Assembly (NCBI RefSeq): GCF_002940685.1
Contig: NZ_PNFP01000001.1
Location: 496,001 to 560,000, forward strand
From: Ensifer adhaerens
GTDB lineage: Bacteria; Pseudomonadota; Alphaproteobacteria; Rhizobiales; Rhizobiaceae
DNA length: 64,000 nt
Direction of reading: 5' to 3'
Below are positions 36,937 through 47,100 of the stretch, in pieces (within the stretch, counting starts at the first letter, position 1; every line of letters starts with the position of its first letter). The notes beneath the pieces are model-generated. The model had not been told where the DNA came from, did no database searches, and saw only the letters and a list, made by a program, of their open reading frames with translations. The position numbers and the translations under genes were made by a program.

Positions 36937-37461
36937 CTAACCCTTCACCACGGCGGGCCAATCGCTCGTCGTGCCCGGCTGCACCGGCCGCTCCAGATAG
37001 GTCGAAAGCACCACATAGCTGCGCGTCGCCTTGACGCCGGGCGTGTCGTAGAGGCGCGCCAGCAGCCCTTCGAGCGCGTGCGTGCTTTCCGTGCGAACCT
37101 TGAGCAGCATGCACGTGTCGCCGGCGACCGAATGGATTTCCTCCACTTCCGGGCATTCCTCGATCGCAAGCAGCGCCTGGGTCTTGCCCCAACCGGTCGT
37201 GTCGACATGGACGAAGGCAAGCAGCGTCTTGCCGACCGCGTCCGGATCGATGAGCGCAGATACGCGGCGGATTGCACCCGACCGGCGGAGCCGCTTTACC
37301 CGTTCATGCGCCGCCGGCGGCGAAAGCCCGACGCGTTCGCCAAGCTCGGCATAGCTCGTGGTCGCGTCCTCGACCAGAACGCCTAATAGCTTTCGGTCCA
37401 TCGCGTCGAGGTCGCGTTCCGGCGGACGTTTCCGCCGAACGTCATCTGTATTTTGATCCAT
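36937..37461 (-). CDS. Lrp/AsnC family transcriptional regulator
   Basis: Full-length Lrp-type regulator of 174 residues: N-terminal helix-turn-helix (about 18-62, SYAELGERVGLSPPAAHERVKRLR) and the C-terminal RAM ligand-binding domain (about 80-155, AFVHVDTTGWGKTQALLAIEEC and VAGDTCMLLKVRTES). It is transcribed away from an MFS transporter gene 48 bases off, a common arrangement in which the regulator controls the exporter in response to an amino acid. That control is inferred. Confidence 0.88.
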   Translation of the reverse strand: MDQNTDDVRRKRPPERDLDAMDRKLLGVLVEDATTSYAELGERVGLSPPAAHERVKRLRRSGAIRRVSALIDPDAVGKTLLAFVHVDTTGWGKTQALLAIEECPEVEEIHSVAGDTCMLLKVRTESTHALEGLLARLYDTPGVKATRSYVVLSTYLERPVQPGTTSDWPAVVKG

Positions 37462-37487
37462 ACCGAAAATTCCTCTTGTTGCTGAAT

Positions 37488-37506
37488 TTCATTCTGCAAA
37501 AATGAA
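37488..37506. promoter_or_regulatory. Short inverted repeat between the Lrp and MFS genes
   Basis: TTCATT (37488-37493) and AATGAA (37501-37506) form an inverted repeat with a seven-base centre, immediately before the MFS start codon. Lrp-type proteins favour such A/T-rich dyads. Evidence is limited to the symmetry and position. Confidence 0.4.
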
Positions 37507-37509
37507 GGA

Positions 37510-38673
37510 ATGACGAACATCAATCAACCCATTTCACCGGCCTCCATCGACAGGGTGCGTATTCCGCCCTTCGCCTATGTCCTGACCGTGTGCATTGGCG
37601 TCATCGGCTCCAACTCGCTGGCGCTCGGGCCGATCGCGCCGGAAGTGGCACGCAGCCTCGGCGCGGATGTTCCGTCGGTGATGGTCGCTTCGGCCGCATT
37701 CGGGCTTGGTACGGCCGTCAGCGCCATCTTCCTTGGCCGCTTCATCGACCGCTACGGTCCGCATCGCATTCTGGCCGCGGCCCTGTTGCTTCTGGCCGCC
37801 GGGCTTGCCGGCAGCGCGCTGGCGCCGATGCTGGCGTTCCTGGTCGCCGCGCAGCTCGTGGTCGGCGTCGCCACGGGTATAGCGCTTCCTTCGATCTACA
37901 CGCTGGCCTCGATGATCGCGCCGGCCGGACGGGAAAGCGAGACGATCGGCCTGGTGCTGACCGGCTGGACGCTCAGTATGGTGGCCGGTGTGCCGCTATC
38001 GGCAGCGATCGCCGACTTCGGAGGATGGCGCGCCGTCTACGTCGTCGTCGCCGCAGCCACGCTGATCGCCTGCGCCGCGGTCAGGCTCGCTCCGGTGCGC
38101 GAACGCGCGGCCGGCACGACGACGTCGCCGCTGGCAGCACTTGGCGTACGTGGCGCTGGGCCGCTTCTGGTCGCCTGCGCTGCCTTCATGGCCGCATTCT
38201 ACGGGGTCTATGCCTATATCGGCGAGCACCTGCACGCGGCACTCGGACTGCCCCTCAGCGCCAATGGCCTTGTGGCCGTTTCCTACGGGTTCGGCTTCGG
38301 TGCGGCTGCCCTTCTCGACCGCCTGATCGATCGCTTCGGCGCGGGCCGATTGCTGCCGCTGATTTTCCTTGTCGTCGCCGGCGTCTATGCCGCGATGGCT
38401 GCCGCGAGCGGCTCCTACACGGCTATGCTCGTTGTCGTCTTCTTCTGGGGCCTTGCCAACCATTTCGGTCTCAACGTGCTGATCATGCGGCTGACGGGGC
38501 TCGATCCGGCCAGGCGTGGCGCGATCATGGGGCTGAACAGCGGCGTCACCTATCTGTCGCTCTTTGCGGGGACGCTTGGTTTCGGCGTGGTCTATGCCGG
38601 GGCCGGTTTTTCCGCGCTGCCCTTGACTGCCGCCGGACTGATGCTGGTCGCCGCGACGCTCGCACCGCGCTGA
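37510..38673 (+). CDS. MFS transporter, drug:proton antiporter-like
   Basis: Inner-membrane carrier of 387 residues with about twelve helices. The loop 2-3 motif A appears as FLGRFIDRYGPHRILAAALL, and motif C-like sequence LTGWTLSMVAGVPLSAAI lies near residue 145, which places it in the DHA1 (AraJ/arabinose efflux-like) exporters. The substrate is unknown. It is divergent from the Lrp-type gene and convergent with rkpJ, and together with the Lrp gene it separates kpsF from the rest of the rkp genes. Confidence 0.87.
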   Translation: MTNINQPISPASIDRVRIPPFAYVLTVCIGVIGSNSLALGPIAPEVARSLGADVPSVMVASAAFGLGTAVSAIFLGRFIDRYGPHRILAAALLLLAAGLAGSALAPMLAFLVAAQLVVGVATGIALPSIYTLASMIAPAGRESETIGLVLTGWTLSMVAGVPLSAAIADFGGWRAVYVVVAAATLIACAAVRLAPVRERAAGTTTSPLAALGVRGAGPLLVACAAFMAAFYGVYAYIGEHLHAALGLPLSANGLVAVSYGFGFGAAALLDRLIDRFGAGRLLPLIFLVVAGVYAAMAAASGSYTAMLVVVFFWGLANHFGLNVLIMRLTGLDPARRGAIMGLNSGVTYLSLFAGTLGFGVVYAGAGFSALPLTAAGLMLVAATLAPR

Positions 38674-38700
38674 GGCGCCCGGCCGAAATCGAGGGGTGCT

Positions 38701-40029
38701 CTACCCGTGGCGGGACGCGGAGCGCGTCCGCTTTGCCGGTTTCCGGCGCGGCGGCGGGTCGATGAAGGCACCGGGCTCGTTGAGGCTGCACTCGTTCAGC
38801 CGCCGGGCAATCGCTTCCGCGCCGGCATCGGTCCCGGCGCGGGAATAGAAATTGCCGCGCACCTGGATCGACGCGGCGAGCAGGCGGAACATCGCGACAC
38901 CGAGTTCAGGCTCCGGCGCTTGCGGCGCCTGCCAGAAGGCGTCGAGCGGCTGCTGGTCGGTCAGCCCGGCAATATCGAAGACGGCAGTGCCGAGCACCTT
39001 GACCGGCCGTCCCTGTTTCAGGGCGTGCAGGCCGGCCGTGGAATTCACCGTGACCATGCCGGCGCTCGCCTCGCCAAGTGTGTCGAGGTTGCCGCCATCG
39101 AGGTAGAAGACGCGCCCGCCCAGGCTCAGGGCCGTCGCTCGCTGTTCGATGAAGCTGCGCCAGGGGATGAGGTCGTTGTCGAGCGGATGCACCTTGAAGA
39201 CGAGGCGCGCATCTTGCGGGGCGCTCGCCGCAAAGGAAGCCAGGACCTCCGAGATCGCATCCTTCTGGCTGTGGAAGGGCGAATGCGCCCTTAGCTGAAA
39301 GTCGGTTTCGAGCTGGAGCGGATAGACGAAATAGGGGGTGTCTTCGGAAAGCAACTTGGCAGCGGTTGCCACCGCTTCCGAGCTGCGCCGCTTTTCGCAG
39401 AGGAGCCTGCGCACCCAGCCGGCATATTCGGCGAGCGGATGAAAGATCGCGTGGCGGCGGTAATGAGGAAACAGGAACCAGAAAAACACGTTCGGCAGAT
39501 TGTAGAGCAGATCGTAGCTCGCATCGGCGAGGAACGTCTGGCTGTAACGCTTGCGCCAGTCCGGCTCCGGCAGGCTCGAAGCGGCCGAAAGGATCTGCGC
39601 GGCGTCGTTCGGAAAATGGGAATTCGACGACATGCCGTTGCGCTCGAGCGTCAGCCAGTCCGGCCGCAGGTAGCCCATCTCGATAACGGCGACACGGACG
39701 CCGGCCTGCCTGGCGACGGTGGTGGCTGCCCGGTGGTAGGGCCGCTCCTCGCCGAGAAGCAGCATATCGGTGACGCCGTGGGTGGCGATGAAGGTCTGGA
39801 GATAGCCGGGCCAGGCTGCCGCCGTACCGCGATAGTTGAAGCCGCCCTTGCGGCGCCAGAAGATCTGGTCGCCGACGTTCAGATTGATCCTGAAGCAGCG
39901 GTGGCCGAGCGCTTCGAGCCGGTCGGCGATCTTGCGGAAGATCGGCGAGGAGGGGCCCTGCAGGAACAGGAAGACCCGCTGTCCCGGCCGGCCGGCCGCA
40001 CCGGCCGATGTCATCGAAGCGTTCTCCAT
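38701..40029 (-). CDS. rkpJ: Capsular polysaccharide export/biosynthesis protein RkpJ
   Basis: Cytoplasmic protein of 442 residues of the KpsS/LipB-like capsule family. Recognisable parts are VFLFLQGPSSPIFRKIADRL at the start, the YPLQLETDFQLRAHSPF segment, VFKVHPLDND and the nucleotide-sugar-like region VNSTAGLHALKQGRPVKVLG. Members of the family act as retaining beta-Kdo transferases that prime capsule on a lipid anchor in other bacteria; in Sinorhizobium the protein is required for K-antigen production. It is the last gene of the minus-strand run rkpA-G-H-I-J, 12 bases after rkpI. Confidence 0.88.
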   Translation of the reverse strand: MENASMTSAGAAGRPGQRVFLFLQGPSSPIFRKIADRLEALGHRCFRINLNVGDQIFWRRKGGFNYRGTAAAWPGYLQTFIATHGVTDMLLLGEERPYHRAATTVARQAGVRVAVIEMGYLRPDWLTLERNGMSSNSHFPNDAAQILSAASSLPEPDWRKRYSQTFLADASYDLLYNLPNVFFWFLFPHYRRHAIFHPLAEYAGWVRRLLCEKRRSSEAVATAAKLLSEDTPYFVYPLQLETDFQLRAHSPFHSQKDAISEVLASFAASAPQDARLVFKVHPLDNDLIPWRSFIEQRATALSLGGRVFYLDGGNLDTLGEASAGMVTVNSTAGLHALKQGRPVKVLGTAVFDIAGLTDQQPLDAFWQAPQAPEPELGVAMFRLLAASIQVRGNFYSRAGTDAGAEAIARRLNECSLNEPGAFIDPPPRRKPAKRTRSASRHG

Positions 40030-40041
40030 TGCCGACCGCCG

Positions 40042-41634
40042 CTATCGCAGCGTATCCTTTCTGAGGTTCGCGTGGTTGAGAAGCGCCTCGATCAGGTTCC
40101 ACGCTTCGACGCTGCTGGGCTCGACCGACTTCTGGGACGCGCGCTTTGCCTTGGCGAGCGGCACGATCAGATAGTCGGTTCGCGGATCGGGAAAGGGATC
40201 CGCGAAGGATTTGAGCAGCGGCGCGTGGTCGCCGTAGAAGACGAGCCAGACCGGACGGTCGAGTTTGTCCAGCCGCTCGCTCAATGTGTTGAGCGCTGCG
40301 TCGGACTGTTCGAGGATAGCCAGGTAGATGTCGACGGGATTGGTGAGATCGCCGACTCGGCCCGGCTCCCATGGACCGTGATTGGCCATGGAGGCGACGA
40401 AGATGAAGCCGTTCTCATCTTCGGGCAGCGTCTCGCACGCATCGATCACCTTTGCTGCGAGCTTCTCGTCGGTGACGTAGGGCCCGTCCCGTTCGGGGTG
40501 ATGGTCGAAGCCGTCGAGCATCGTCAGCTTGGAGAAGCCGAGCTGCGGCATCGCCTTGTGTCTGAGAAAGAAGGTCCGGTCATAGGGGTGGATGAAGTGG
40601 GTGTTCCAACCGGCCCGCTTCATCTTTCCCGGCCAGACGACGTCGGCATAGTGCGACGCGCGCAGATACGGATAGCTGGCGTCGACATGGATGTCGTCGG
40701 GCTCCAGCCCGCTGATGACGGCGAATTCGGTGCGCAGCGTGTAGCCGCCTTCGAACACGCTGCTGAGCCGGCCCCATTGCACCGCCTCGCGCCGCAACCG
40801 GTCCAGCGTCGGAAGTTTCAGGGTATCGACGCCGAAGTGCCGCATGTCGATGAAGGATTCCGATTGCCAGACGACGATCAGCGGCGAGCCGTCGTCACCG
40901 ATCAGATCCTGCACGGCGGCCCGGACGATTTCCGAAAGTTCCGCGACGATCTTCTCGCGCCGGACGCCGAGCCAGATGATGAATCGGAAAACGACCGAGC
41001 CGAAGGTGCCGAAGCGCACCGTGTTCATCTTGACATCGAGCACCTTGAGCAGCCGCTGCACCAGCGCCGCGGTCGGCCGGTTCACCGGGCCATAGAAGAG
41101 CAGGAGCCAGGGACCGTAGGCGATACCGAGCATCACCAGGATCCAGAAGGCCTTGCCCCGATCCGGCAGGATGGACGGCTCGAAATACATGTAGAGGCCG
41201 GAAACGCCGAAGACGTAGAGGAAGGCGACGGTCCAGAAGACGACGTTCAGCGAACTCGCATAGAAGATCGTCTTGTACTTGAACACGTCGACGACAAGCG
41301 CGATGTCGGAGAAGATCAGCGGCTCGCGGATGAATTTGAACTTGGCGCGGGAGATGCCGGTGAAGATGATGAAGAAGCTCATCGTGCCGGCCGCCGCATA
41401 GAGCGGACGCCAGGAGCCGGCGAAGAAGCCGGCAAAGACCAGCGCGATGACCGGCAGGCGGGCAAGCACATCGACCACGTCCTGCGTGCGTCCGAAGGGC
41501 GAGGGATTGGCGCGCCGCTCCCGCTTCGGCAGAGCGAAGCGGTCGGTGAAGAAGATCACCGCACAGGATAGCAGATAACAACCAAGCGTCAGTGTTATCG
41601 GGTAGTCGTGCAGCTGAAAGGGAAGCAACGCCAA
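40042..41634 (-). CDS. rkpI: Membrane sulfatase-like protein RkpI (LTA synthase family)
   Basis: Protein of 530 residues with about five membrane helices in the first 190 residues, followed by a large alkaline phosphatase/sulfatase-fold domain outside the membrane. Visible elements are VVWQSESFIDMRHFG, the TLRTEFAVISGL segment with the expected nucleophile position, HFIHPYDRTFFLRH, ANHGPWEP and the metal-binding VFYGDHAPLL. Relatives transfer phosphoglycerol or phosphoethanolamine groups. In Sinorhizobium rkpI is needed for K-antigen; the chemical step is not established. Confidence 0.88.
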   Translation of the reverse strand: MALLPFQLHDYPITLTLGCYLLSCAVIFFTDRFALPKRERRANPSPFGRTQDVVDVLARLPVIALVFAGFFAGSWRPLYAAAGTMSFFIIFTGISRAKFKFIREPLIFSDIALVVDVFKYKTIFYASSLNVVFWTVAFLYVFGVSGLYMYFEPSILPDRGKAFWILVMLGIAYGPWLLLFYGPVNRPTAALVQRLLKVLDVKMNTVRFGTFGSVVFRFIIWLGVRREKIVAELSEIVRAAVQDLIGDDGSPLIVVWQSESFIDMRHFGVDTLKLPTLDRLRREAVQWGRLSSVFEGGYTLRTEFAVISGLEPDDIHVDASYPYLRASHYADVVWPGKMKRAGWNTHFIHPYDRTFFLRHKAMPQLGFSKLTMLDGFDHHPERDGPYVTDEKLAAKVIDACETLPEDENGFIFVASMANHGPWEPGRVGDLTNPVDIYLAILEQSDAALNTLSERLDKLDRPVWLVFYGDHAPLLKSFADPFPDPRTDYLIVPLAKAKRASQKSVEPSSVEAWNLIEALLNHANLRKDTLR

Positions 41635-41731
41635 GCGGAAACCTTCATGTCTTCATGCTGGCCGACGCCGCTTTTTGCGGCACAGCGTCCGCCCGACACT
41701 TAGATCTTATCGATGCTAGGTACAAGCGCCG

Positions 41732-42571
41732 TCAGGTCTGCCGCTCAGACACTCCACGATTATGCGCGGCCGAGGTGCTGTCCTGCGCGATCGCCCTGTC
41801 GAACCACCAGTGGATCACGGGGCGAACGGCTGGTCCGAAACGACCGAGCAGGTAGAGCGTCAGCCCGAAAAAGGTCTCGAACCGACCCCGCTCGATGCTC
41901 CCGGCAATTCGCTTGGCCACCGCGTCCGCCGGCCAGGGCCGGACCACGCCCATGATCTTTTCGGCCTCGCAGGGGCGGGTCGCCAGTTCGCGTTGAAGCT
42001 GCGGTGTCTCCGTGTCCGGTGGGAAGCACACGGAGACGCCGACGCCGTGCGGACGGGCTTCGAAGCGGAGGGCCTGGGCAAAGCCGTGAAGCGCGAACTT
42101 CGAGGCGCAGTAGGCCGAATAGCCATAGATGCCGATGAGGCCGGAGCCTGAAGAGATCATCATGATCCGGCCCTTTCCGCGCCGTTTCATGCCGTCATAG
42201 ACGGCCCGCACCGCATGGACGGTACCGGAAAAATTTATCTCCATCTGCCGTTGGAACGAGGCACTGTCGAGCTCTTCGAACCGGCCCGGTTCGACGACGC
42301 CCGCCGACGTCACCAGGATATCGCAGGGACCGAAAGCCTGTTCGCAGCGCCGGATCGCCGCCGCCACGTCGGGCTCCTCCGCGACATCGGCGGCCTCGAT
42401 CCGGATGCTGTCGGCTTTCGCCCCGGTGGATGCGGCCAGCTTCGCCTGCGCCTGCTCGAGAAGGTCGCGAGAGCGCGCGATCAGCGAGACACGGGCGCCG
42501 CGCCCCGCATAGATCGACGCGACCGCCAGGCCGATCCCGCTCGAGCCACCGGTGATGATCACATGCGTCAT
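41732..42571 (-). CDS. rkpH: Short-chain dehydrogenase RkpH
   Basis: NAD(P)-dependent oxidoreductase of 279 residues with the classical SDR signatures: TGGSSGIG near residues 8-15, the DV of the adenine site, MMISSGSGLIGIYG with the catalytic serine, and YSAYCASK with Tyr/Lys. The C-terminal hydrophobic stretch (TFFGLTLYLLGRFGP) suggests membrane association. It fits the role of a ketoreductase acting with RkpA and RkpG on a lipid precursor, similar to the 3-ketosphinganine reductase step. ATG 42571 is chosen over the upstream ATG 42643 because it gives the SDR N-terminus. Confidence 0.87.
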   Translation of the reverse strand: MTHVIITGGSSGIGLAVASIYAGRGARVSLIARSRDLLEQAQAKLAASTGAKADSIRIEAADVAEEPDVAAAIRRCEQAFGPCDILVTSAGVVEPGRFEELDSASFQRQMEINFSGTVHAVRAVYDGMKRRGKGRIMMISSGSGLIGIYGYSAYCASKFALHGFAQALRFEARPHGVGVSVCFPPDTETPQLQRELATRPCEAEKIMGVVRPWPADAVAKRIAGSIERGRFETFFGLTLYLLGRFGPAVRPVIHWWFDRAIAQDSTSAAHNRGVSERQT

Positions 42572-42718
42572 GCTGGTCGTCCGTTCTGGAGCAGTTTCGG
42601 AAGGGGTGCGAGATAGCCTTGTGTCCGCAATTGCGTGAAACAAAGAGATAGAACGTTCCGTGGCGAACTGTTTACCGGAAACGCTTCAGCATGCCGGCGG
42701 CAGATGCGGCGCTCTCGC

Positions 42719-44134
42719 TTATCGCGCCGAGAGCGCCTTCAGCATCTGGTCGATGTCGATGCCGCCGAGACCAAAGTTGCGTTCGGTGAGGTCCGTCAGA
42801 CGCTCGGCCGTCAGCGTCACCGTCCGGCGGATCTGCTCTTCCGTATGATCGCTGGTGATGAAGAAACGCAGGCGCGCAAGCCCCTCGGGCACGGCCGGGT
42901 GGATGATCGGCAGCGCGTTGAGGCCTTCGGCAAGCAGGTCGTTCGAAAGCTGAACGGCGCGCAACGAATCACCGACGAGGACCGGAACGACGGAAAAGCC
43001 GCTGCTGAGGCCGGTGTCGAGGCCCGCTTCCTTGGCAAGCTTGAGGAACAGCGCGCCGTTGCGACGCAATGCGGCCGTGCGCGAGGGTTCGCGCTCCAGC
43101 ACCTCCAGGCTTGCAGTTGCCGCTGCCGCCAGAACGGGCGCCAGACCGACGCTATAGACGAAGCCGCCCGCGGATGCCTTCAGCACTTCAACCAGCGCAT
43201 CGCTGCCGGCGATGTAGCCGCCGCAGCTCGAGGTGGTCTTGGACAAGGTGCCCATCCAGATGTCGATCTCGCGCGGATCGACGCCGAAATGTTCGGCAAG
43301 GCCGCGCCCGGTCTTGCCGAGAACGCCGAGCGAATGCGCCTCGTCGACCATCAGCCAGAAGCCGTACTCGGCCCTGAGCTTCAGAAGCGCTGGCAGATCG
43401 GCGACATCGCCGTCCATCGAGTAGATGCCTTCGACGATGACCATGATGCGGCGATAGTCGCCGGCAACGGTGCGCAGCACGTGTTCGAGGTCGGCGACGT
43501 CGTTGTGCTTGAACAGCCGGCGGGTCGCGCCCGAGAGCTTGATGCCGGCAAGGGCGCTGTTGTGAATGAACTCGTCGTGGACGACGAGGTCCTTCGGTCC
43601 CATCAGGCAGCTGATGGCGGCGACATTGGTCAGGTAGCCGCTGACGAAGCAGACGGCGGCATCGACGCCATAGAAGCTTGCGATCTTCTCTTCGAGCGCC
43701 ACATGCACCGGGCGCTCGCCGGCGACGAGACGGCTCGCCGACGCGGAAATGCCGAAGGTGTCGATGGTATCGCGCGCCCGCGCGAGCACCTCCGCATGGC
43801 GGTTGAGGCCGAGATAGTCATAGGAGGCGAAGTTGATCAGCTTGCGTCCGTCGATGACGGTGGTTGCCCCCGCCGCCGTCTGGTGCGCACGGTAGAACGG
43901 ATTGGCAATGCCGAGTTGTTCGCTTGCGAACTTCTGGGTCATCACCTGCTTGTATTCCGGCAGGTCTTCGAAACGAGCCTGCTGCCGGCGTGCCGGCGGC
44001 GGCATCTCCCGCTCCGAGCGCGCCATGCGGTTGCGCTCGGAGGATTGGTGCGTGTTTCTCATCCGGTCCAGCAGGTTCTCCTTGAGGCTGCTGGTCATCT
44101 TGGATGCGCCAGGACCGTTTCCGTTCGTGCTCAT
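42719..44134 (-). CDS. rkpG: Serine palmitoyltransferase-like aminoacyl transferase RkpG
   Basis: PLP enzyme of 471 residues of the alpha-oxoamine synthase family (serine palmitoyltransferase, 2-amino-3-ketobutyrate CoA ligase). An N-terminal basic segment precedes INFASYDYLGLNRH, the cofactor-contact region VCFVSGYLTN, the VDEAHSLGVLG aspartate and the PLP lysine in GTLSKTTSSCGGYIAG. It should condense an acyl group, probably from the RkpA carrier domain, with an amino acid. Its ATG overlaps the rkpA stop by four bases, so the two proteins are made together. Confidence 0.9.
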   Translation of the reverse strand: MSTNGNGPGASKMTSSLKENLLDRMRNTHQSSERNRMARSEREMPPPARRQQARFEDLPEYKQVMTQKFASEQLGIANPFYRAHQTAAGATTVIDGRKLINFASYDYLGLNRHAEVLARARDTIDTFGISASASRLVAGERPVHVALEEKIASFYGVDAAVCFVSGYLTNVAAISCLMGPKDLVVHDEFIHNSALAGIKLSGATRRLFKHNDVADLEHVLRTVAGDYRRIMVIVEGIYSMDGDVADLPALLKLRAEYGFWLMVDEAHSLGVLGKTGRGLAEHFGVDPREIDIWMGTLSKTTSSCGGYIAGSDALVEVLKASAGGFVYSVGLAPVLAAAATASLEVLEREPSRTAALRRNGALFLKLAKEAGLDTGLSSGFSVVPVLVGDSLRAVQLSNDLLAEGLNALPIIHPAVPEGLARLRFFITSDHTEEQIRRTVTLTAERLTDLTERNFGLGGIDIDQMLKALSAR

Positions 44135-47100
44135 TGGCCTTGTGCTTTTTCCTTCGCCGTTCCGACGTGCCTTTGCGCAAGCTCGTTGACGATCTTGTCG
44201 TCGGCGGGTTCCGCATCGTCGCTCTGGTCGCGCTTGCTGACCTTTTCATAGAGCTTGCGGGCGACATCGCCAACCGTCGTGTTGTCCGCGACGCCGCTGA
44301 GCGGCATGTCGAAGCCGGTATTCTGCTGGAAGCTCATGCCGAGTTCGACGGCCATCAGGCTGTCGAGGCCGATTTCCTTCAACACCTTGGCACGCGTGAC
44401 CGTATCCTTCGACACCCGCAGGATCGCGGCGATCTCGCCGGCGACGAGGTCGAAGAGGATGTCCTCGGCCTCCTGCGGCGACTTGCCCTCGATCATGGCG
44501 ACCAAGTCCATCTTGGTGCCTTCGCCGCCGGTCGCATGCTGGTCGGCGCTGCGCAGGATGACTTCGAAGAGGGCGTTCTTGGCGACCGGCAGGTTGCGCG
44601 CGGCCGACCAGTCGATTTCCGAAATCATCACGGTTGCCGCATCGACGGTGCCCGGATCGAAGGCCAGATGGCTTTCGACCATGTCGAGCGCGGTCTGTGC
44701 CTTGAGCGCGGTCTTGCCGATGCGCTTGGCGAGAATGTCGTTCACATCCGTGTTCTGGACCAGGTAGCCCCTGTCGGCGATCGCGCCGAAACCGACGGCA
44801 AGACCCGCAAGGCCGCGGGCGCGACGGGCGCGGGCGAGACCTTCGAGATAGCCGTTGGCCGCAACGTAGTTCGCCTGTCCGGGATTGCCGACGAGTGTCG
44901 TCGCCGACGAGAACAGGATGAAGTTGTCGAGCTTGTCGGCAGCGGTCAGCTGATCGAGAACGGCTGCACCCTTGGCCTTGGTGTCGATGACCGGGCGGTT
45001 GCGTTCGCGGTTGAGATTGCTGATCAGCGCATCGTCGAGCACCATCGCCGCATGCACCACCGAACGGAGCGGTGCCACGGCGCGCAACTGCTTGAGCAGG
45101 CGCTCCGTCGCCACCGGATCGGTGACGTCGCAGGCGTGCACCGTGGCGGAGACGCCGGCCTTTGCCCAGATCTCCATCATGGCCATGGTCTCGGCATCCG
45201 CCTGGCCGCGGCGCGAGCAAAGCGCGATCTTCGTCGCGCCCTTTTCGACGAGCCAGTTGGCGGCAGCCAGGCCGAAGCCACCAATGCCGCCGACGACGAG
45301 ATGCATGCCTGTCGGGTCGACCTTCATGCCGCCATGCGGACGCTTGGCGACGCGATGCTTGCCGACGACCGGCGGCAGCACGACGATCTTGCCGATATGC
45401 CCGGCATTCTGCATCAGCCGGAAGGCGTTGCCGATCTCGTCGAAGTCGAAAGCGCGGTAGGGAAGAGGCGTCAGCTTGCCGTCTTCAAACAGCGCGCCGA
45501 TCTCGGTGAAGATGCGCTTGGTCAGCTTCGGCTGATTGACCAGCAGCTGGTCGGCGTCGATGCCGAAATAGCTGACATTGCGACGGAACGGCCTAAGGCC
45601 GATCTTGCTGTCGGCATAGTAGTCGCGCTTGCCGAGTTCAAGGAAGCGGCCGAACGGTTTGACCAGCGCCAGGCTCTGTTCCATCGCCTCGGCAAAGAGC
45701 GAGTTGAGCACGAGGTCGACACCTTCGCCGTCCGTCACGGCGCGAACGTCGTTGACGAAATCGAGCGAGCGCGAATCGAAGACGTGGTCGGCACCCAGCA
45801 TCGACAGGAAACGACGCTTCTCGCGCGATCCTGCCGTGGCGATCACCTTGGCGCCCTTCAGCTTTGCGACCTGAAGTGCGGCAAGGCCGACGCCGCCCGC
45901 GGCGCCGTGGATGAGGATCGTTTCATCGGGCTGGATCCGCCCGAGCTCAACCATCGCGTAGTAGGCCGTCAGGAACGCGACAGGGACCGTTGCTGCGGCG
46001 ACGGGGCTCACCGACTGCGGCAGCCTGGCGACGCCGGCCCGCGAGACGACCGCATGGGTCGAGAAGGCAGACGACGCGATCGCCATGACTGCGTCGCCGA
46101 CGACAAGGTCATCGACGCCGTCGCCGACGGCGACCACATGGCCGGAAAGCTCCATGCCGATGGTCGCGCCTGCGAAACCATCCTCAAGCGCCTCTTCCGG
46201 CAGAAGGCCCATCGCCCACATCACGTCGCGGAAATTGAGGCCGGTCGCTGCAACCGCGACGACGACTTTACCCGGACCTGCCGCGGGAACATCGGCCTCC
46301 TCCCAGACAATGCTGCCGACCTGCGAGCTGACGCGCTGGCGGATCGTGGCGGCCTTGAAGGCGGCCGTCGCTGCGTGCGCATTGTCGACCGGACCCGGCA
46401 CGGCGCGGATCTCGGAGAGCGCAGCGCCGTCCTTGCCTTCGAGCAGCCACTCACGGTTCGCTCCGGCCACCGCCAACAGAGGCAACGCCGCAGCCATTTG
46501 AGCGGTCGCCGTCGGCGAACCGTCGATATCGAGCGTGTGGACGTCGAGGAACTCGTACTCGTTCTGAAGCACGCGCGCGAAGGCCCAGAGACCGGCATTG
46601 ACGCCGTCGCTTGCAACCGCCGCTCCGACCGTCCGGTTGGCGATTGGGGCGCCGCCGGGGCTAACGAGCACGAGGCGGGGGCGCTTGTCTGCGGCGGGCT
46701 CGGTGCCGGCCATATGCTGCCGCACCGCTTCGGCAAACGCGCCGAGGACGAGGATCTGCGTTTGCAGCGAAGCGGAATCGTCGGTGCGCGAAGTGGCCGG
46801 CGGCGAGGCGAGGAAGACTGCCCGAAGCGGCTGCTCGCCGAGGGTCTCGAAGGCCGTCAGAAGCGCGGTCTTGTCCGCCGACGCGTCGCCGGTCAGGCTG
46901 ACGCGAACGGCTGAACCAGAGGGCTCGCGTTGTTCATGCCCGGCGATCTCCAGCAGCAGGTAAGGGCCGGACGCCGGTGCCGTGGCGCTGACGGCGGCTG
47001 TTGCCGCACCGCGTGCTTCGACGAGGATGACGTTGCCGCTTGCACATTCGCGGTCGGCAATTTCGATCTCGCGCAGGTCGAGATCGCCAAGACATTTCTG

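Noticed and set aside
39439-41571. 710-codon plus-strand frame opposite rkpI and rkpJ
   Set aside because: Antisense shadow, with no recognisable domain and continuous overlap with two clear genes.
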